Part shown: in pieces, positions 44,301 through 55,411 of the stretch
How the letters are laid out: each line of letters begins with the position of its first letter
Position numbering within the stretch: the stretch's first letter is position 1
Assembly (NCBI GenBank): GCA_949130485.1
Contig: OX422198.1
Span: 7,103,763 to 7,167,762 of the forward strand
Source: Agelas oroides
Taxonomy: Eukaryota; Porifera; Demospongiae; Agelasida; Agelasidae
Direction: 5' to 3'
DNA length: 64,000 nt
Notes under the pieces: generated by a model
The model's database searches: none
The model's input: only the letters and a program-made list of their open reading frames with translations
What the model was told of the DNA's origin: nothing
Position numbers and translations under genes: made by a program

Positions 44301-44386
44301 CACAGATTCACTACTGGCCTAGTAACCATTTTGAACATGGAGTTCCCTATGTATACATTAAGTCACCAATGACAGTTCTTGACTAA
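41328..44386 (+). CDS. ACER: Alkaline ceramidase (ACER1/2-like)
   Basis: Multi-pass ER/Golgi enzyme that hydrolyses ceramide to sphingosine and fatty acid. Exons 41328-41432, 41511-41551, 41989-42207, 43301-43438 and 44077-44386 join in phase, giving about 270 residues. Family landmarks: GSSDIDWCETNYVKSKYIAEYYNT, then SNLIYLVMPPLL; SIYFHSTLSFAGQLIDELA with the zinc-site His and the conserved Asp; and FPYLHSLWHIFAF with the two further zinc-site histidines. Several hydrophobic spans match the seven-helix fold. ACER1 and ACER2 are closer than ACER3 by the DWCE start. An intron holds a 38-bp minisatellite. The start lies within 80 bp of the divergent coiled-coil gene; the stop is 96 bp from that of the convergent F-box gene. 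Confidence 0.95.
41796..41854. repeat. Hairpin, TAGCCTCGTTCCCAGGC family
   Basis: TAGCCTCGTTCCCAGGCC, then GTTTGAAA, a T run, TTTCAAAC and GGCCTGGGGACGAGGCTA. Nearly perfect inverted repeat in ceramidase intron 2. Confidence 0.9.
42275..42326. repeat. Short hairpin, TAGCCTCGTTCCCAGGC family
   Basis: TAGTCTCATTCCCACACTCT and CCTGGGAATGAGGCTA around a short loop, about 70 bp after the ceramidase exon ending 42207. Confidence 0.75.
42845..43185. repeat. 38-bp minisatellite in a ceramidase intron
   Basis: About nine copies of TTGTGAGGTATAGTAGTCAG followed by CTGGTCTCATCCCCAGG. Each unit contains an acceptor-like CTCATCCCCAG and a donor-like AGGTATAG. The next true exon starts about 115 bp beyond the array. 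Confidence 0.93.
43831..43956. repeat. Long hairpin, TAGCCTCGTTCCCAGGC family
   Basis: Begins TAGCCTAGCTCATTCCCAGG and ends CCTGGGAACAAGGCTA. The inner parts (TTGCAATACAAAATTCACAC, GACTGCAAG, GTACTGCAAG) are only partly self-complementary. It lies in the last ceramidase intron. Confidence 0.75.
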
Positions 44387-44482
44387 AATTATCATTATCA
44401 GTGTTGTGTAATATTTTTATACGGAGAGAATTAATATCTACTGCAGTTGTTACATAAATGATAGGAGGAAGTGCTCATAAAC

Positions 44483-46105
44483 TCACAATACACCACCTAG
44501 AAATAATGGTTGTGGTAATCGATTACTGACACTCACAACAGCTTGGAGTTCGTGGTGGTGTACAGCTACTTTGTCAACCTTCGCAAAGTAGTCTAATACA
44601 AGAGCCAGTGGCCAAACACTGAAACATTGAAATCTGCTCAGCCAATCTTGGTGAAGTGGGGGGTGGAAACTAAAGCGGCTAGATCTGTATGCATCAGGGT
44701 TAAAGGTCTCAAGCAGAATACAGTGTTGGACGATTCTTCCGGTCAAGACTGACACAACTGCACAGAACCCATAGGAATTGCTTGCGAGGACAGCGTACAG
44801 GCTTCCAAGGGCTACACACTTGGTGTCCGGGGGCAGGTCAAATTCAATTAGATCAACACAGTTCTCCTCCTTGTGAGAATCCAAGTTCCACACATATAGG
44901 TAGCACTCGTGGATGACACCGATCATCTGCTTATCCTCAGAGATACAGAACCTGGGAGGGCCTTTAGCCTCAATGTTATCAAGAGGTTGGTCGCTGGTAG
45001 GAGGACAAAAGACCTTCAACGGTTTCGAGAGCCTTGCGTCAGGAAGAAGCTGGTGTATAACTAAAATGTGTTTGTCATCCGCAACTGACTCTAATTTGTG
45101 GACTGCTAAGCAACTGTCAACTTGAAGCAACACGCGATGTACCTTGCAAAACCCGGTACTATCCTTCTGATTGTGATCAGGTAGCAGTATGACCTCCCCT
45201 CCTAAAAAGTGGCGCTTCTTTTCTTTCATGCTCTGAACTGCTTCTAGAGGGATCGGGAAGACCATTTTGCGTGGTGATGACCTCCCCTTGACTAGCTTGA
45301 CAATCTGGAGGTCCCACACCTCACAGTCATCTTCAGCTTCAGATACGATCGCAACCAGGTGACAGCTTTTGCAGAATGTGATACTGTGAAACCCCTGCGA
45401 AACTGGTTCATCATCCCATTGGTCTAGCACAGCAGTGGACGTCTTTGTACTGTAGCCATTCCATTTCCCATCAACTTGTTTCCACAGGACAAAGTTACTA
45501 GAAGCCGAGACCCACTTAATACGACTGCTAAATGCAGTAACATTAAACGAGGCCACTTGTACCATAGAGTGGAGGGTACTCATTTGCTCAATGACCACCT
45601 TGGCAGGTGTGTTCAGCTCTTCGTATCGGAGTGCAAATCCATTGCCTGCATACATATAGCTGCAGCCAGTATGAGCTAGGCTCCTTGCTACGGTGATAGA
45701 GCGTGGGACGAGTGTTTTGACAAAATTCTGATGATTCAGGGCCGAAATGCACAAATTCTTCAGCGAATTGTTGTAATCTGGAAGCTTTTCGCACAAAAAT
45801 GATTCAGTTAGCCCAATTCTATTGGCACATGCCTCCCAATACGGCTTGCAATTGCTGATGACTTTGTTCCAACTCGTGGAAACTCGCAAACAGTTAGCGA
45901 TATCATCGATGCTCACATAGGAGATGATTATCTGCGACAGGTCGGGAGAAAGTTCCGTAAGAAAATCCCTGTGAAGAAATTTCTGTAATTCTTCCATAAA
46001 CTCCAGCTGTTGTGGGTATGTACACAGTTTCACCAAGCGCATCAGCGTCTGGAGTCGCCCGCTCCCGTCGAGGGCACAAAACTCACGCTCAGGGGTAGTA
46101 GCCAT
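44483..46105 (-). CDS. F-box-like protein, single coding exon
   Basis: 540 residues in one uninterrupted frame, starting MATTPEREFCALDGSG. An in-frame extension of 61 codons reaches an ATG inside the palindrome at 46284, but its GC-rich sequence looks like 5'UTR. Residues about 40-90 fit an F-box (FLTELSPDLSQIIISYVSID, DIANCLRVSTSWNKVISNC, YWEACANRIG), the module that links substrates to SCF ubiquitin ligases through SKP1. The rest has weak WD-like or propeller-like character (CEVWDLQIVKLVKG, ECYLYVWNLDSHKEEN, LGSLYAVLASNSYGFCAVVS). I cannot assign it to a named FBXO or FBXW gene. Its stop faces that of the ceramidase gene. Confidence 0.72.
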   Translation of the reverse strand: MATTPEREFCALDGSGRLQTLMRLVKLCTYPQQLEFMEELQKFLHRDFLTELSPDLSQIIISYVSIDDIANCLRVSTSWNKVISNCKPYWEACANRIGLTESFLCEKLPDYNNSLKNLCISALNHQNFVKTLVPRSITVARSLAHTGCSYMYAGNGFALRYEELNTPAKVVIEQMSTLHSMVQVASFNVTAFSSRIKWVSASSNFVLWKQVDGKWNGYSTKTSTAVLDQWDDEPVSQGFHSITFCKSCHLVAIVSEAEDDCEVWDLQIVKLVKGRSSPRKMVFPIPLEAVQSMKEKKRHFLGGEVILLPDHNQKDSTGFCKVHRVLLQVDSCLAVHKLESVADDKHILVIHQLLPDARLSKPLKVFCPPTSDQPLDNIEAKGPPRFCISEDKQMIGVIHECYLYVWNLDSHKEENCVDLIEFDLPPDTKCVALGSLYAVLASNSYGFCAVVSVLTGRIVQHCILLETFNPDAYRSSRFSFHPPLHQDWLSRFQCFSVWPLALVLDYFAKVDKVAVHHHELQAVVSVSNRLPQPLFLGGVL

Positions 46106-46223
46106 GGCCAATATGTAAGTGCAGAGTTCAGTGCAGAGATCGATTTGCACATGCGCAAGCTTCAAGCGGCGGACGGTGCGCCGCGCGCGCTCGCCGGACG
46201 GCCGCGGGCAATGGAAATCCATA

Positions 46224-46284
46224 ATGGTACCATCATAGATAGTATATACCTTCCGAAGGTATATACTATCTATGATGGTACCAT
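46224..46284. repeat. 61-bp perfect palindrome
   Basis: Two 30-bp arms without mismatch around a single C. The left arm begins ATGGTACCATCATAGATAGT and the right arm ends ACTATCTATGATGGTACCAT. Each arm itself starts with a smaller palindrome (ATGGTACCAT). It lies about 120 bp upstream of the F-box gene start, and could form a cruciform in DNA or a hairpin in a 5'UTR. Confidence 0.97.
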
Positions 46285-46447
46285 GCAACTGTGATGCAAG
46301 AAATCTCTGTACGAACCAGATCAGCGAATACTATCCTCTGACCTGGTGTGGAGATTCTTCTTTCTCGCATCTTCAGACTTGGGGGTGTAAATTATGGCAA
46401 CATGCACTGCATGAACTATGTAGTATGTGGAATTTACAAAATAAATA

Positions 46448-48815
46448 TTAGAACTTTGTTTCTGCATGTTCACTCTCATGGTCAAATAGTAAAACTGAGA
46501 GCTGTGTCTTTATGTACAGAGAGCTATAGATGTCACCAGGTGCTTCACAAGGGCGGTGTTCTTGCCCGTTAAAATCCAAGTCACACTCCCTTTGAGAGTA
46601 AACCCTTTTTAGGCCTTTGTCCATTGCTCTGAATATTTCATACCCTTTCTCCATCAAACTGCTATACACTTCACTTGTGTCCACTTCATTTGGAATACCC
46701 TTGAAGCCATTTTGTGAAGTAGAGCCTAAGAGATCTGCAGCATACATGCAGGCTACACTGTAGGAGTGAATTAGCCAGTAACCTGAGTGCTGTGAGATTG
46801 TGTTCTCCAGCATTGTGTGGTTCATGTAGGACAGAACTGATGGATCAATTTTTGCAAACATTATGGGAAAGTAGACCTGCTGGCCTTGTAGGGGATAGTT
46901 GCGGCATCTTTCGACAAATCCTGCATCAAATTCAAGATCCAAGTCGGCTAGGAAAAGAATGTCATTTGGCCTAGACTCTTTGATCACCAAAGAAATGCCA
47001 TGTGCTCTGGAAAGCAGACTGGGTGAGTCCAGCACCTTGAAGGATGCTTTAGGGTACTTTGTTTCATACAATGAGATGATTGATTTTGGATCCAATGTGT
47101 TTGTAGCTTGTCGAAACTTTTGTTTTTCTCCAGCACTCCTCATCTGCACAACCAAGAGGCTTATCCTCTGATCATGCTCCAAAACCTTTTCAAGCATCTT
47201 CATAAATCTTTGGAATTTTTCTAGCTGATCACTTGTGAGAAATATGGCCATATTCACATGCTGATCAGATGCACGAGCTTGTACTGGGTTGACTTCAGCT
47301 GGGTTTAAAGGTCGTGTAAAGGTCACTCGGTAGCGGGTTGGGACTTTAGTGTAGTCAGACTCAGTACCTACTTTCTTTGCTTCAAAGTCTATAATGTACT
47401 CTATTCCAACCAATGGGTCTACTTTCCAGTAAGCATTCACGACCTTCTTAAATGTATATTGTTCCTCTGCTCGTGAGTTGAGATGCTCCAGTGCTTTCTG
47501 TGTCAAATGATTGAACTCACTTTTCAATGGCACTGGTACCGTCAGAGCTGGGCTGTTTTCTTCATCGGACATCAGCAAATTGTGGTTAATTAACTTCCAA
47601 GCAACTATATCATCTTTTGAAGCGATTGTGTCTCGTTTTACACCTCTGGATGGTCGTATATCAGATTGAGGTAGGAGTTCAGACATTTGGTCAATGGCAT
47701 CTTTCAGGTGCTGTAACTCGTGCTGAGTTTCATTCAGGATTCTACTCACAACAAACTGATGCGTAAGATACATCAGTTTTGGATCAGCAATGGGATAGAC
47801 AGTCAGGGCAGTATCCAGAATTCTGTGGTTCTTGGGCTCTGTTATCAGACCTTGCTTCCCCCCATCAAACTTGAGAAACAGCTCATGAGGCTGGGAGGGA
47901 GAGGATGATAATTTTGCATGTAAAACACAACAAAGTTCAATTATGCATATTAAAACTTACATCTCCTTCTTTGTTGCACTGTAAATCTGGTAGCAGTCTC
48001 CGGACACACTCTCCCACAGGAATTTCGTTTTTCACTGCATCGTTATCACCGTCTAAACACATATCCAGTTTGGGACACAGCGCTACTAGCGCAGAGTAGC
48101 TGAGGATAGTCCCTGGACCTGGCATGCACACCCTGCCAATGGGATCCCGTTTTACGGGCTTTCCAAGGTAATCCATTCCTGGTACATTCTCAAACTGTTG
48201 AAGGTAACGCTCTAGTGAACGTGTTTTGACATAGACATTGTCGTTTGAGATGAAAAACCACTTGTTATGGTTTACTTTATGGTTGCAAACATACTTTAAG
48301 GCATGCAGTTCAAGGAACTGAGAATTAGGCAGTTCCACAACTGAACCAGACTGGTTTTCAGCAGCGTTAATTTCTCCATAGTGCAAATCCTTATCATTAT
48401 CACTTTCTGCTGAAATAAAGAAGCCGACCCTCCTTGAAGGGATGTCCCTTGTCCAAGTATTTCTAAGAACGTCCAGCTGCTCCGAGGAATGCCTGTCCTT
48501 CATTACCACTGCATAGTACACCGGGTCCTTCACAGAAACCTCCTGAGCAAGATGCCGAACTCCACCCACTTTTTGAAGGTGTAGATCTTCTATCATCCTT
48601 CTAAACTTCACCGATTGATCTTCGTCCTCCTCCAGCAACCGTATGTAGACTTGGGATTCGGTGTACGGCCGAAGGAGAATGACGGTGGAGAGAGCCAGGC
48701 CAATTATTACCCCCGTGACAAAGGGAAGTAGGGCCCAGTGCTGTTTGGTCACGGAAGACAGTCTGTTGTGCACCGTAGGGAGCACTGACTTTCGCTCCTT
48801 GTCACTCCTTGACAT
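46448..48815 (-). CDS. CHSY/CHPF-like: Chondroitin synthase / polymerizing factor family glycosyltransferase
   Basis: Two exons, 48815-47961 and 47890-46448, give 765 residues, the usual size for this family. A type II Golgi membrane protein: cytoplasmic basic start, then a membrane anchor (ALLPFVTGVIIGLALSTVIL, about residues 28-48). The first domain is GT31-like (YYAVVMKDRHSSEQLDVLRN, KWFFISNDNVYVKTRSLERY, GRVCMPGPGTILSYSALVAL). The C-terminal CHGN/GT7-like domain reads LLVVQMRSAGEKQKFRQA, PNDILFLADLDLEFDAGFVE and YFPIMFAKIDPSVLSYMNHT. The second domain keeps a DLD metal motif; the first has NDNVY instead of DDD/DxD, as in members with impaired first-domain activity. CHSY and CHPF cannot be separated by eye. 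Confidence 0.88.
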
Positions 48816-48963
48816 TTTTACACAAATTATTGATGCACTACTGCAAACCTATCTACGGCACATCAACATTGGAATGCGCCAAGTTCAGCAACTGCGCATG
48901 CGTGTAAGGCTTCGGCACGTTAACGTAAAAACGGCATAATTAGGAACGATGTGTGCATGTCTT

Positions 48964-51900
48964 TTATTTGTTTTTCTTTAAAGTTCTCTGTTTCTCAGCA
49001 TGTTCTACAATTTTCTCCTCAACAGGGAGGCCCTTCCTTTTGCGCACTGTATTCATATATCTCCTAGCGATATTCTCTGAGTCTGCTTTCTCTCCAAAGT
49101 GTAGCAATTCTTCTTCAGTGGAAGGTACCCAGAAAGGGTCGTTGGAGATTAACTAAAAAAAAAAAGATGAACAACAACTTCAATCCCAGCATCTTATGAG
49201 CTAAATAAAGATTTGCAGCCAGCCCATGGCAAAGCTAGCAGCTGCCTATACAGACAATTTATTACTCACCTCCCAATGGCTGAACACAAGTTGAGGGCTA
49301 GCTAAGCCACTTGTCTTCTTTCTGACCTCTTCAGCAAACCCAAAGCTCTCGGCCACCGGTACCAGAGCCTGTACGCTAAAGACAGCTGAGCCTTCCTTCA
49401 TCTCTTCTGCCAGCACATGGCCATTCCTTCTTCCCAGTACAGCATATAGCTTCCCCAGAACCTCGGCAGTAGCCAAGATATCACAGGTATACATGGCAGC
49501 CATGAGTCTGGCCGGTTGGGCAAGGAAGGCTTTCCGACAGCCTTCCTTCATAGCTGACATTAGCTGACCAGAGAAGGGACCATAGACATCTGTAGCTTTT
49601 AACTGTGGCTGGGGGGACATTGGACTGCTTGGAACATCTTCAGATACATTTCGGTTTTCTGCCACCCTACCACTACTCCTGTTGTCTGTTTCAGGTTCTC
49701 TTGCAGTTTCGTCTCTTCTTTCTGGTTTGTTGTGAGTCCATTCCTTCAAGATGAAACACAGTCCATGCATTGGCTCCTCACACAAAGGACCTGACAGGGT
49801 GGCCAGCTGAAAACCACTCACAATGCTACTGTCATAATCCCTGAGAGTGTGCAACTTGTCTCCATTTGCTTCTAAGGCGTTCCATACTGAAGGTCTCTTG
49901 TAGGAGGAGAGCCCATTGAGCAGTATATTTGGCCCTGTGTTCCTAGGTCCAAATGACCAAATGCTATCAACAGCCTTTTCCCACTCAAAACTGTCATCAT
50001 CTGTGTTTTTGACAAACGCCGAGTGAAGTTTCGCCTTCAGTTCCTGTAGTTGCTGCAGCATTTCCTGACTAAGCTTGACTTCTTCCCGGGAAGATGTACC
50101 TGCCCTGACCAAATTGAGAGCACGCAGAAGGTGGGAGCTTTCTTTGAGAAGCTGAGTGACTTCTGGGAGGAGGGGTTTAGCTAGGATCTGCAGGGTGCAG
50201 ACTCTGTTGGCTGTCTGGATACAGATCACTTCACTGCTCAAAGCGTCTTTGCTGGTTTCCTTTGGCTGCAGACCCAGACCCACTTTGACCTCATTCTCAC
50301 TTGAGATGGCTTCATTGACCATGTCTATCTTGGGAGGGGAGATAACAGTCTCCCGGAAGGGTATGATGGGGGCAGAAACGTTGAGCTCCACTCGAGAATA
50401 CTGATCCCGGAGATCGTCAAGGCATTTTTGCAGGTGTACCTCTCCCGCAGTTGAAAGAATGTGTTCCCCTGTTTCCTGTACCATCACCTCTACGCAGGGG
50501 TCAGCCTGGTTGAGTAACTTCATCCCCCTCACTAGTGCAGGCATGTCACTGGCGTGCACAGGCTCTATAGCTACATGCACAATGGGAGAAGCCATATAGC
50601 TCATGGGTCGAAATGCAGGACAGGCCAGAGAGCTTGTAACCGTGGCAGACTTCAGAACCAGTTCTTCTAGTCCTGCGATCCCCACAATGTTGCCGGCTGG
50701 TACCTCCTCAACAGCCTTCACCTCTCTCCCCATCAGAATGTATAAATCCCCAACAGTAAACTCTGATACATTAGGAGGGAGCTCACTGCCACTTAGGACA
50801 TTACCAAGGTCAACATCCCTGGGATCGTAACGTGGGTGCAGGACAAAAAGCTTCTGTCCTCTATGAATTGTACCACTGTACACCCGCGAAAAGGCCAAGA
50901 AAATATCTTTGTCTTCTGGCTCTGTGGTTTTGTCTTCCGTTTTCTCAACTGTTTCTGTGAAATTGAAAGCATAATCTAAGTAGTCCCTAACTCAGTCTTT
51001 CATTGCTTGCAGTACAAAACAAAAAATACTGCGAATTATGAAATGTTGAGTAGGCTTGTGTAAACAAGATACCAGAAACTGTTATTCTGCAGGACATACC
51101 AGTCTTTGCTGTCTGTGATTGTTCACTGTTCTTGGCCAGATGCCTCTGTATAGCTGCCTCTCGCCTCTGAGCCATTTCTTCCAGCGTGAGGGGTCTGGCA
51201 AAGACAAGAAGTCTCATTAGGAAAGCTATTAACTATTGTGTAATTCCATTAGGGTTTATCCAACTAGTAATGACTGCTAAAAATTCTTTCCTGAGCAACT
51301 GACAACAAAAGACCCAAACAAAGAAGAGGGGAGGTTACCTGGCTTGGTGTTGGGGTAGGGTACTGCTGTCTACCACAAAGAGCTTGGAAATAAACACAAC
51401 AGTAGGAGCATTGGGGTCAGGACTACAGGCTATGAAATCTGGAGCAAAAAAAAAACCATAAACAATAAACAGACAGACAGATAGGCAGACAGACAGACGG
51501 ACCCACCTTCCTTCAGTAGCTGTGTTTGTCTAGGGAAGGAGTCAAAGGTCTTGGCACTGCTACACATCAGCTTCTCAACTCTCTCTGGTGTCAGCTGCAG
51601 AGGGCTGGGAAGCTGGTCCACCACCATACCTGCCACAGAGTGGTATATTAAATCATAAGGAGCCTGCATGGTAGTCTCATACCCATACCCCATTATTTTC
51701 CTCTTTGATGGGTTCTGGGTATGAAACCATCAATTCAAACTAGCATACATGTAACCATACAGTACTGTTACCCAGGGTGGCTGTTGCTAGGGGCAACCAC
51801 TGACTGCAGATGGCAAAGAGGTGAATCCTTGGGTCGGTGTGTCTTGAGTCCCTCGCAGAAATGTTGAGATTCATGCTGCTCACTATCCTCTCAATGCGGG

Positions 51901-54900
51901 CCTTGTCCCTATGACAACATGTAATAACTTAGCTTGAGTAGTATACATGTACTATCCTGTGTATATACAGCTGTGGTTACATGTAAGCAAACCTGTTGAG
52001 GAGAACAGCGTCGTAAACTGCCCACATGTTCTCCAACACAAACTGTACAAACAATGGCTTCTTCCCCTTGGCCTGCAGTGTATACAAGTCAGTAGTCATG
52101 GGTAATTGGCATGTCACTGTGCTTATATTACTACATATGTGCAACCATATAAACTGAGGATTCCATATTTGACTGTGTATGAACATCTTCCTAGAAAAGG
52201 CAGGCCTGATATCATGTCAAGTCACCCACTTTACAGGATGCATTTCAACCAATGCCAGGCCTCATCAGCTATGATGGGAACTGCTATCTCATGCAAGAAG
52301 GTGGCTAGCCTGTCCATAAAGTAACATCCCAAAAGTAGCACCCTTCTGTGCAGCTGTGTATGTAAGTGTACCTGACAAGTAGCCTTGAACCCAGGCCTCA
52401 TGCTTCGGATTTTGTCTTGCAGTTCTGGATTTCCATTCAGGATTTTGTATTGCAGCCGAAGCTGAAATCCAAAGTTTCGAGACAAAAATCCGGAACAGAA
52501 AGCTCGGGTTTACGGCAACCTAACTACTGAACACTTGAGGTGACATGCCCACCTGCGCTCCCTTGTGTATCCTCTTGGTTTTTGCATTGAGGAAGAAATC
52601 TCCCCAGAGAGTTTTCCTGAGTGTGTCTGCTTTAATACCCAGCTTCTTGGCGTAGAGCTCAGCAAAATGGCTCACTCTGAGACAAGCAGCGGTCATAAGG
52701 ATCACAAGTACTCTTCTGAGAAAGAAGACACTCACAGATTTCCCTAATGCTTACCCAAATCCCCATCCATCGAGAGCCGATGCAAAAATGACATTGTTGT
52801 GCTCGGGAGAGAAGTAGAGCGAGGAGTCATCTCTCTCCTCCAGCCCTGAACTCCAGTCATACACCACTTCCTCCTGGTAAGAAAAGAACCATCACATCCT
52901 CTTCCTCAGTAGGGCTAACCCCTGTCACTACTCTCCAATTAACACTCTATTAATGGTGGTTATATGCTCACTGAAAGTACTTTACCACAGGAAGATGATG
53001 TTTCCTGTAAACTACTTTGTTCACAGCACTTACAGCAACTATTACGTAGACATTAATCCCTTCTAGTACGAGTTCATCCTATTAAAAACTAAGCAATAAT
53101 CCTTCAATTATTACCTCCATCCCCAAGTGGTTGGTCCAAGTAAGCAAGCAAACATACACACACACGTGCGCAATGCAGTCACGCTCGTGTGGGGCTCATT
53201 CAGGCTCACCCCAATAATCCTTCAATTATTACCTCCATCCCTTAGCTTTAGAACAGGGGCCACACACTAACCTATTTCCTTTTAGCTTTGTAAACAATCC
53301 CCCAAAAAATTGAGGCGGAGAAGGTTTGGAATGTAAGGATGCTTTGTTTCTCTTCCCACTTAGTGAGATGGCCTAGACCAAGCACCATAACTAAAGTGAC
53401 CCTTCCCCCCCCTTCAGCCAGATATATAGTCTGTTGCCATGGTTACCTCTTTGTTGCCAGTGGTACTTTCACTGGTGACACACTTTCCAGATAACTGCTG
53501 TGGAATGAGAAATGTAAAGCATATTCATAGCCTCATTCCCAGGCTCTCATAAAGTTGGTATGGGGACTGGGAATGGGATTAAAACACTTATGTTCCAGGT
53601 GAAAGGTCACGGTGTAAGTCCACCAACCTCATCAGCCGCTGCCTGCAGCACCTCTGAAGTAAATAGACCGCCTGTCACTGCATTCACCTGAGAAGGAAGC
53701 ACATATCAGTCTCCACCCGAACCTTCTAGCTCGAGCATCAGTCACTAAGTTCCCTCCTACATTAGATCCCATGTTAGTACCAAGAAGGCCCAGTATGAGG
53801 TAGTAATTTACTATGCACCTTGACCAACTTTTGTACTGTCTTGCCTTATGAATTCACTTATGGCTTTTCCCATTATGACTGGCCATTATGACTGGCTGTT
53901 CGTCTTCAAGTTTGTCTTATGGCTTGTCTTATGGCTTCTATTGCCCTCTGGTCTATGTCGCGGCTGATCTTGTGTCTCTGATCTTGTGTGCAGGAGTTTT
54001 TTTCAGACAAACCTGCTCCAGTACTTGTTGCAAGTGGTAGTGAGTCTCAGTCGGGGTGTACTTCAGCTCTGTGATAAGTCGGTCAATCTTGTTGAGAACA
54101 AGACAAGGTTTGATACCCTCCACCCACGCTTGCTGGAGGACGACCTGAGTCTGAAGATTAATGAGAGGAGGGAGGAGAAGGAGAAGGGAACGAGGAGAAG
54201 AGAGAGAGAGGAAAAGGAGAGAGAGGAAGAAAGGGAGGAGAAGAGGGAGGTAGGTACACAGGTTGGTACAGAAAAGAAGATGAGAACAGGGGGAACAGCA
54301 TACTTGAGGGCATACTCCCTCCACTGCGTCCACTACTACAATGGCCCCATCACACAAACGAACAGCAGTCGAAACCTGTTGGATGGGTGCATGTGCACAC
54401 ACATTCATGCATGTGTGTATGTATATATGAAATGTGAAGAAGAGTGTTTGTGCATTGTATACATAGTACATACTAGCCAGCATGCATTGTGTACACATGT
54501 GAATTGTTGGAATTAACTTTGTAAGTCTCACCTCACTGGAAAAGTCAACGTGGCCCGGAGAGTCAATAAGATTAATAAGGTAGTCTTCTCGGCCTGTGCA
54601 AAAGAATGTACAGTTCATCAAATGTCACAGAGCTAAACCAGATTCATTCATTCTCCCACCTCGGGTGAACTGTAATGCAATGGCGCTGGATTTCATTGTA
54701 ATCCCTCTTAGTTGTTCGTCTTTCCGACTATCTAAGTAACGAAGCTGAAAAGTGCAAGTGGAGGGAGTAGAGTAGAGGAATTTCAGTGCCTAAAAATGAC
54801 TTACTTTGCCAGCCTGTCGCTGAGAGATGATTCCATTGCTGGCTACAAGAGAGTCGGCCAGAGTTGTCTTTCCTGCGTTGGGATGATACCAAATATAGAA

Positions 54901-55216
54901 ATGGGTGGGTCAAAGGGATGTGAGATTCCAATAACTGTCACATAGTGGCCATTCCATAACTTTGCATGACCCAGCTGTATCCCCATAACCACTCTGCTAA
55001 GCTGCTGGTGACAATGTGGCTTTTTGTAAAAATTCACAGTGCTTTTATGACGTGTAAGTACAGCGAGGGATCACCCTAGCCTTACATTGCATCCCCGCAG
55101 GGGATTCAAATATTCCATTTACCGTGGTCTACGTGTGCTAATATACAGATATTTCTGATGTTGGCCCGATTCTTCTGAAGGCTTTGAAGCCTTTCTTTCA
55201 CTTCTGCTCGCAGCAT
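48964..55216 (-). CDS. EFL1: Elongation factor-like GTPase 1 (EFL1/Ria1)
   Basis: Cytoplasmic EF-2-like GTPase that, with SBDS, releases eIF6 from 60S ribosomal subunits. About 19 exons on the minus strand. The first (55216 to about 55124) reads [20 protein letters not shown] and ends in [10 protein letters not shown], with the rest of the P-loop (KTTLADSL) in the next exon. Then [16 protein letters not shown] (switch I), [16 protein letters not shown] (G3) and [10 protein letters not shown] (G4). Later come [57 protein letters not shown], and the large exon about 50955-49270 with [60 protein letters not shown] and [12 protein letters not shown]-like [20 protein letters not shown]. The last exon ends RTLKKNK. 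The stop codon overlaps an AATAAA polyadenylation signal. Head-to-head with the Sec14-like gene. Confidence 0.96.
53088..53242. repeat. Direct duplication of a 31-bp block
   Basis: AATAATCCTTCAATTATTAC followed by CTCCATCCC occurs at about 53093 and again at about 53214, in an EFL1 intron. Confidence 0.85.
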
Positions 55217-55411
55217 TAGTCCACCGTCTCGGCTACGCGACCGTCTCGATCTCCATATCAGATATTTCGTATTGACCCCACGTGGCCTTCGGCTATTTTG
55301 TGTTTACGGTATATATCAACCTCCGGCTCCCCCGCCGCCGAAGGTGTTCTTGCTAAATAAGGTCTCCCCTTACTGTATATAGTCGTGTGTCCCGTCTCAA
55401 AAGCTGCAGTG
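55217..55411. promoter_or_regulatory. Bidirectional EFL1 / Sec14-like promoter region
   Basis: 195 bp separate the divergent start codons. I see no TATA box, CCAAT box or E2F site; the region is moderately GC-rich. A promoter role is inferred from the geometry only. Confidence 0.5.

Noticed and set aside
46106-46288. 61-codon N-terminal extension of the F-box protein
   Set aside because: It starts inside the palindrome and runs through GC-rich sequence with no conserved character; MATTPEREF at 46105 gives a better start just before the folded region.
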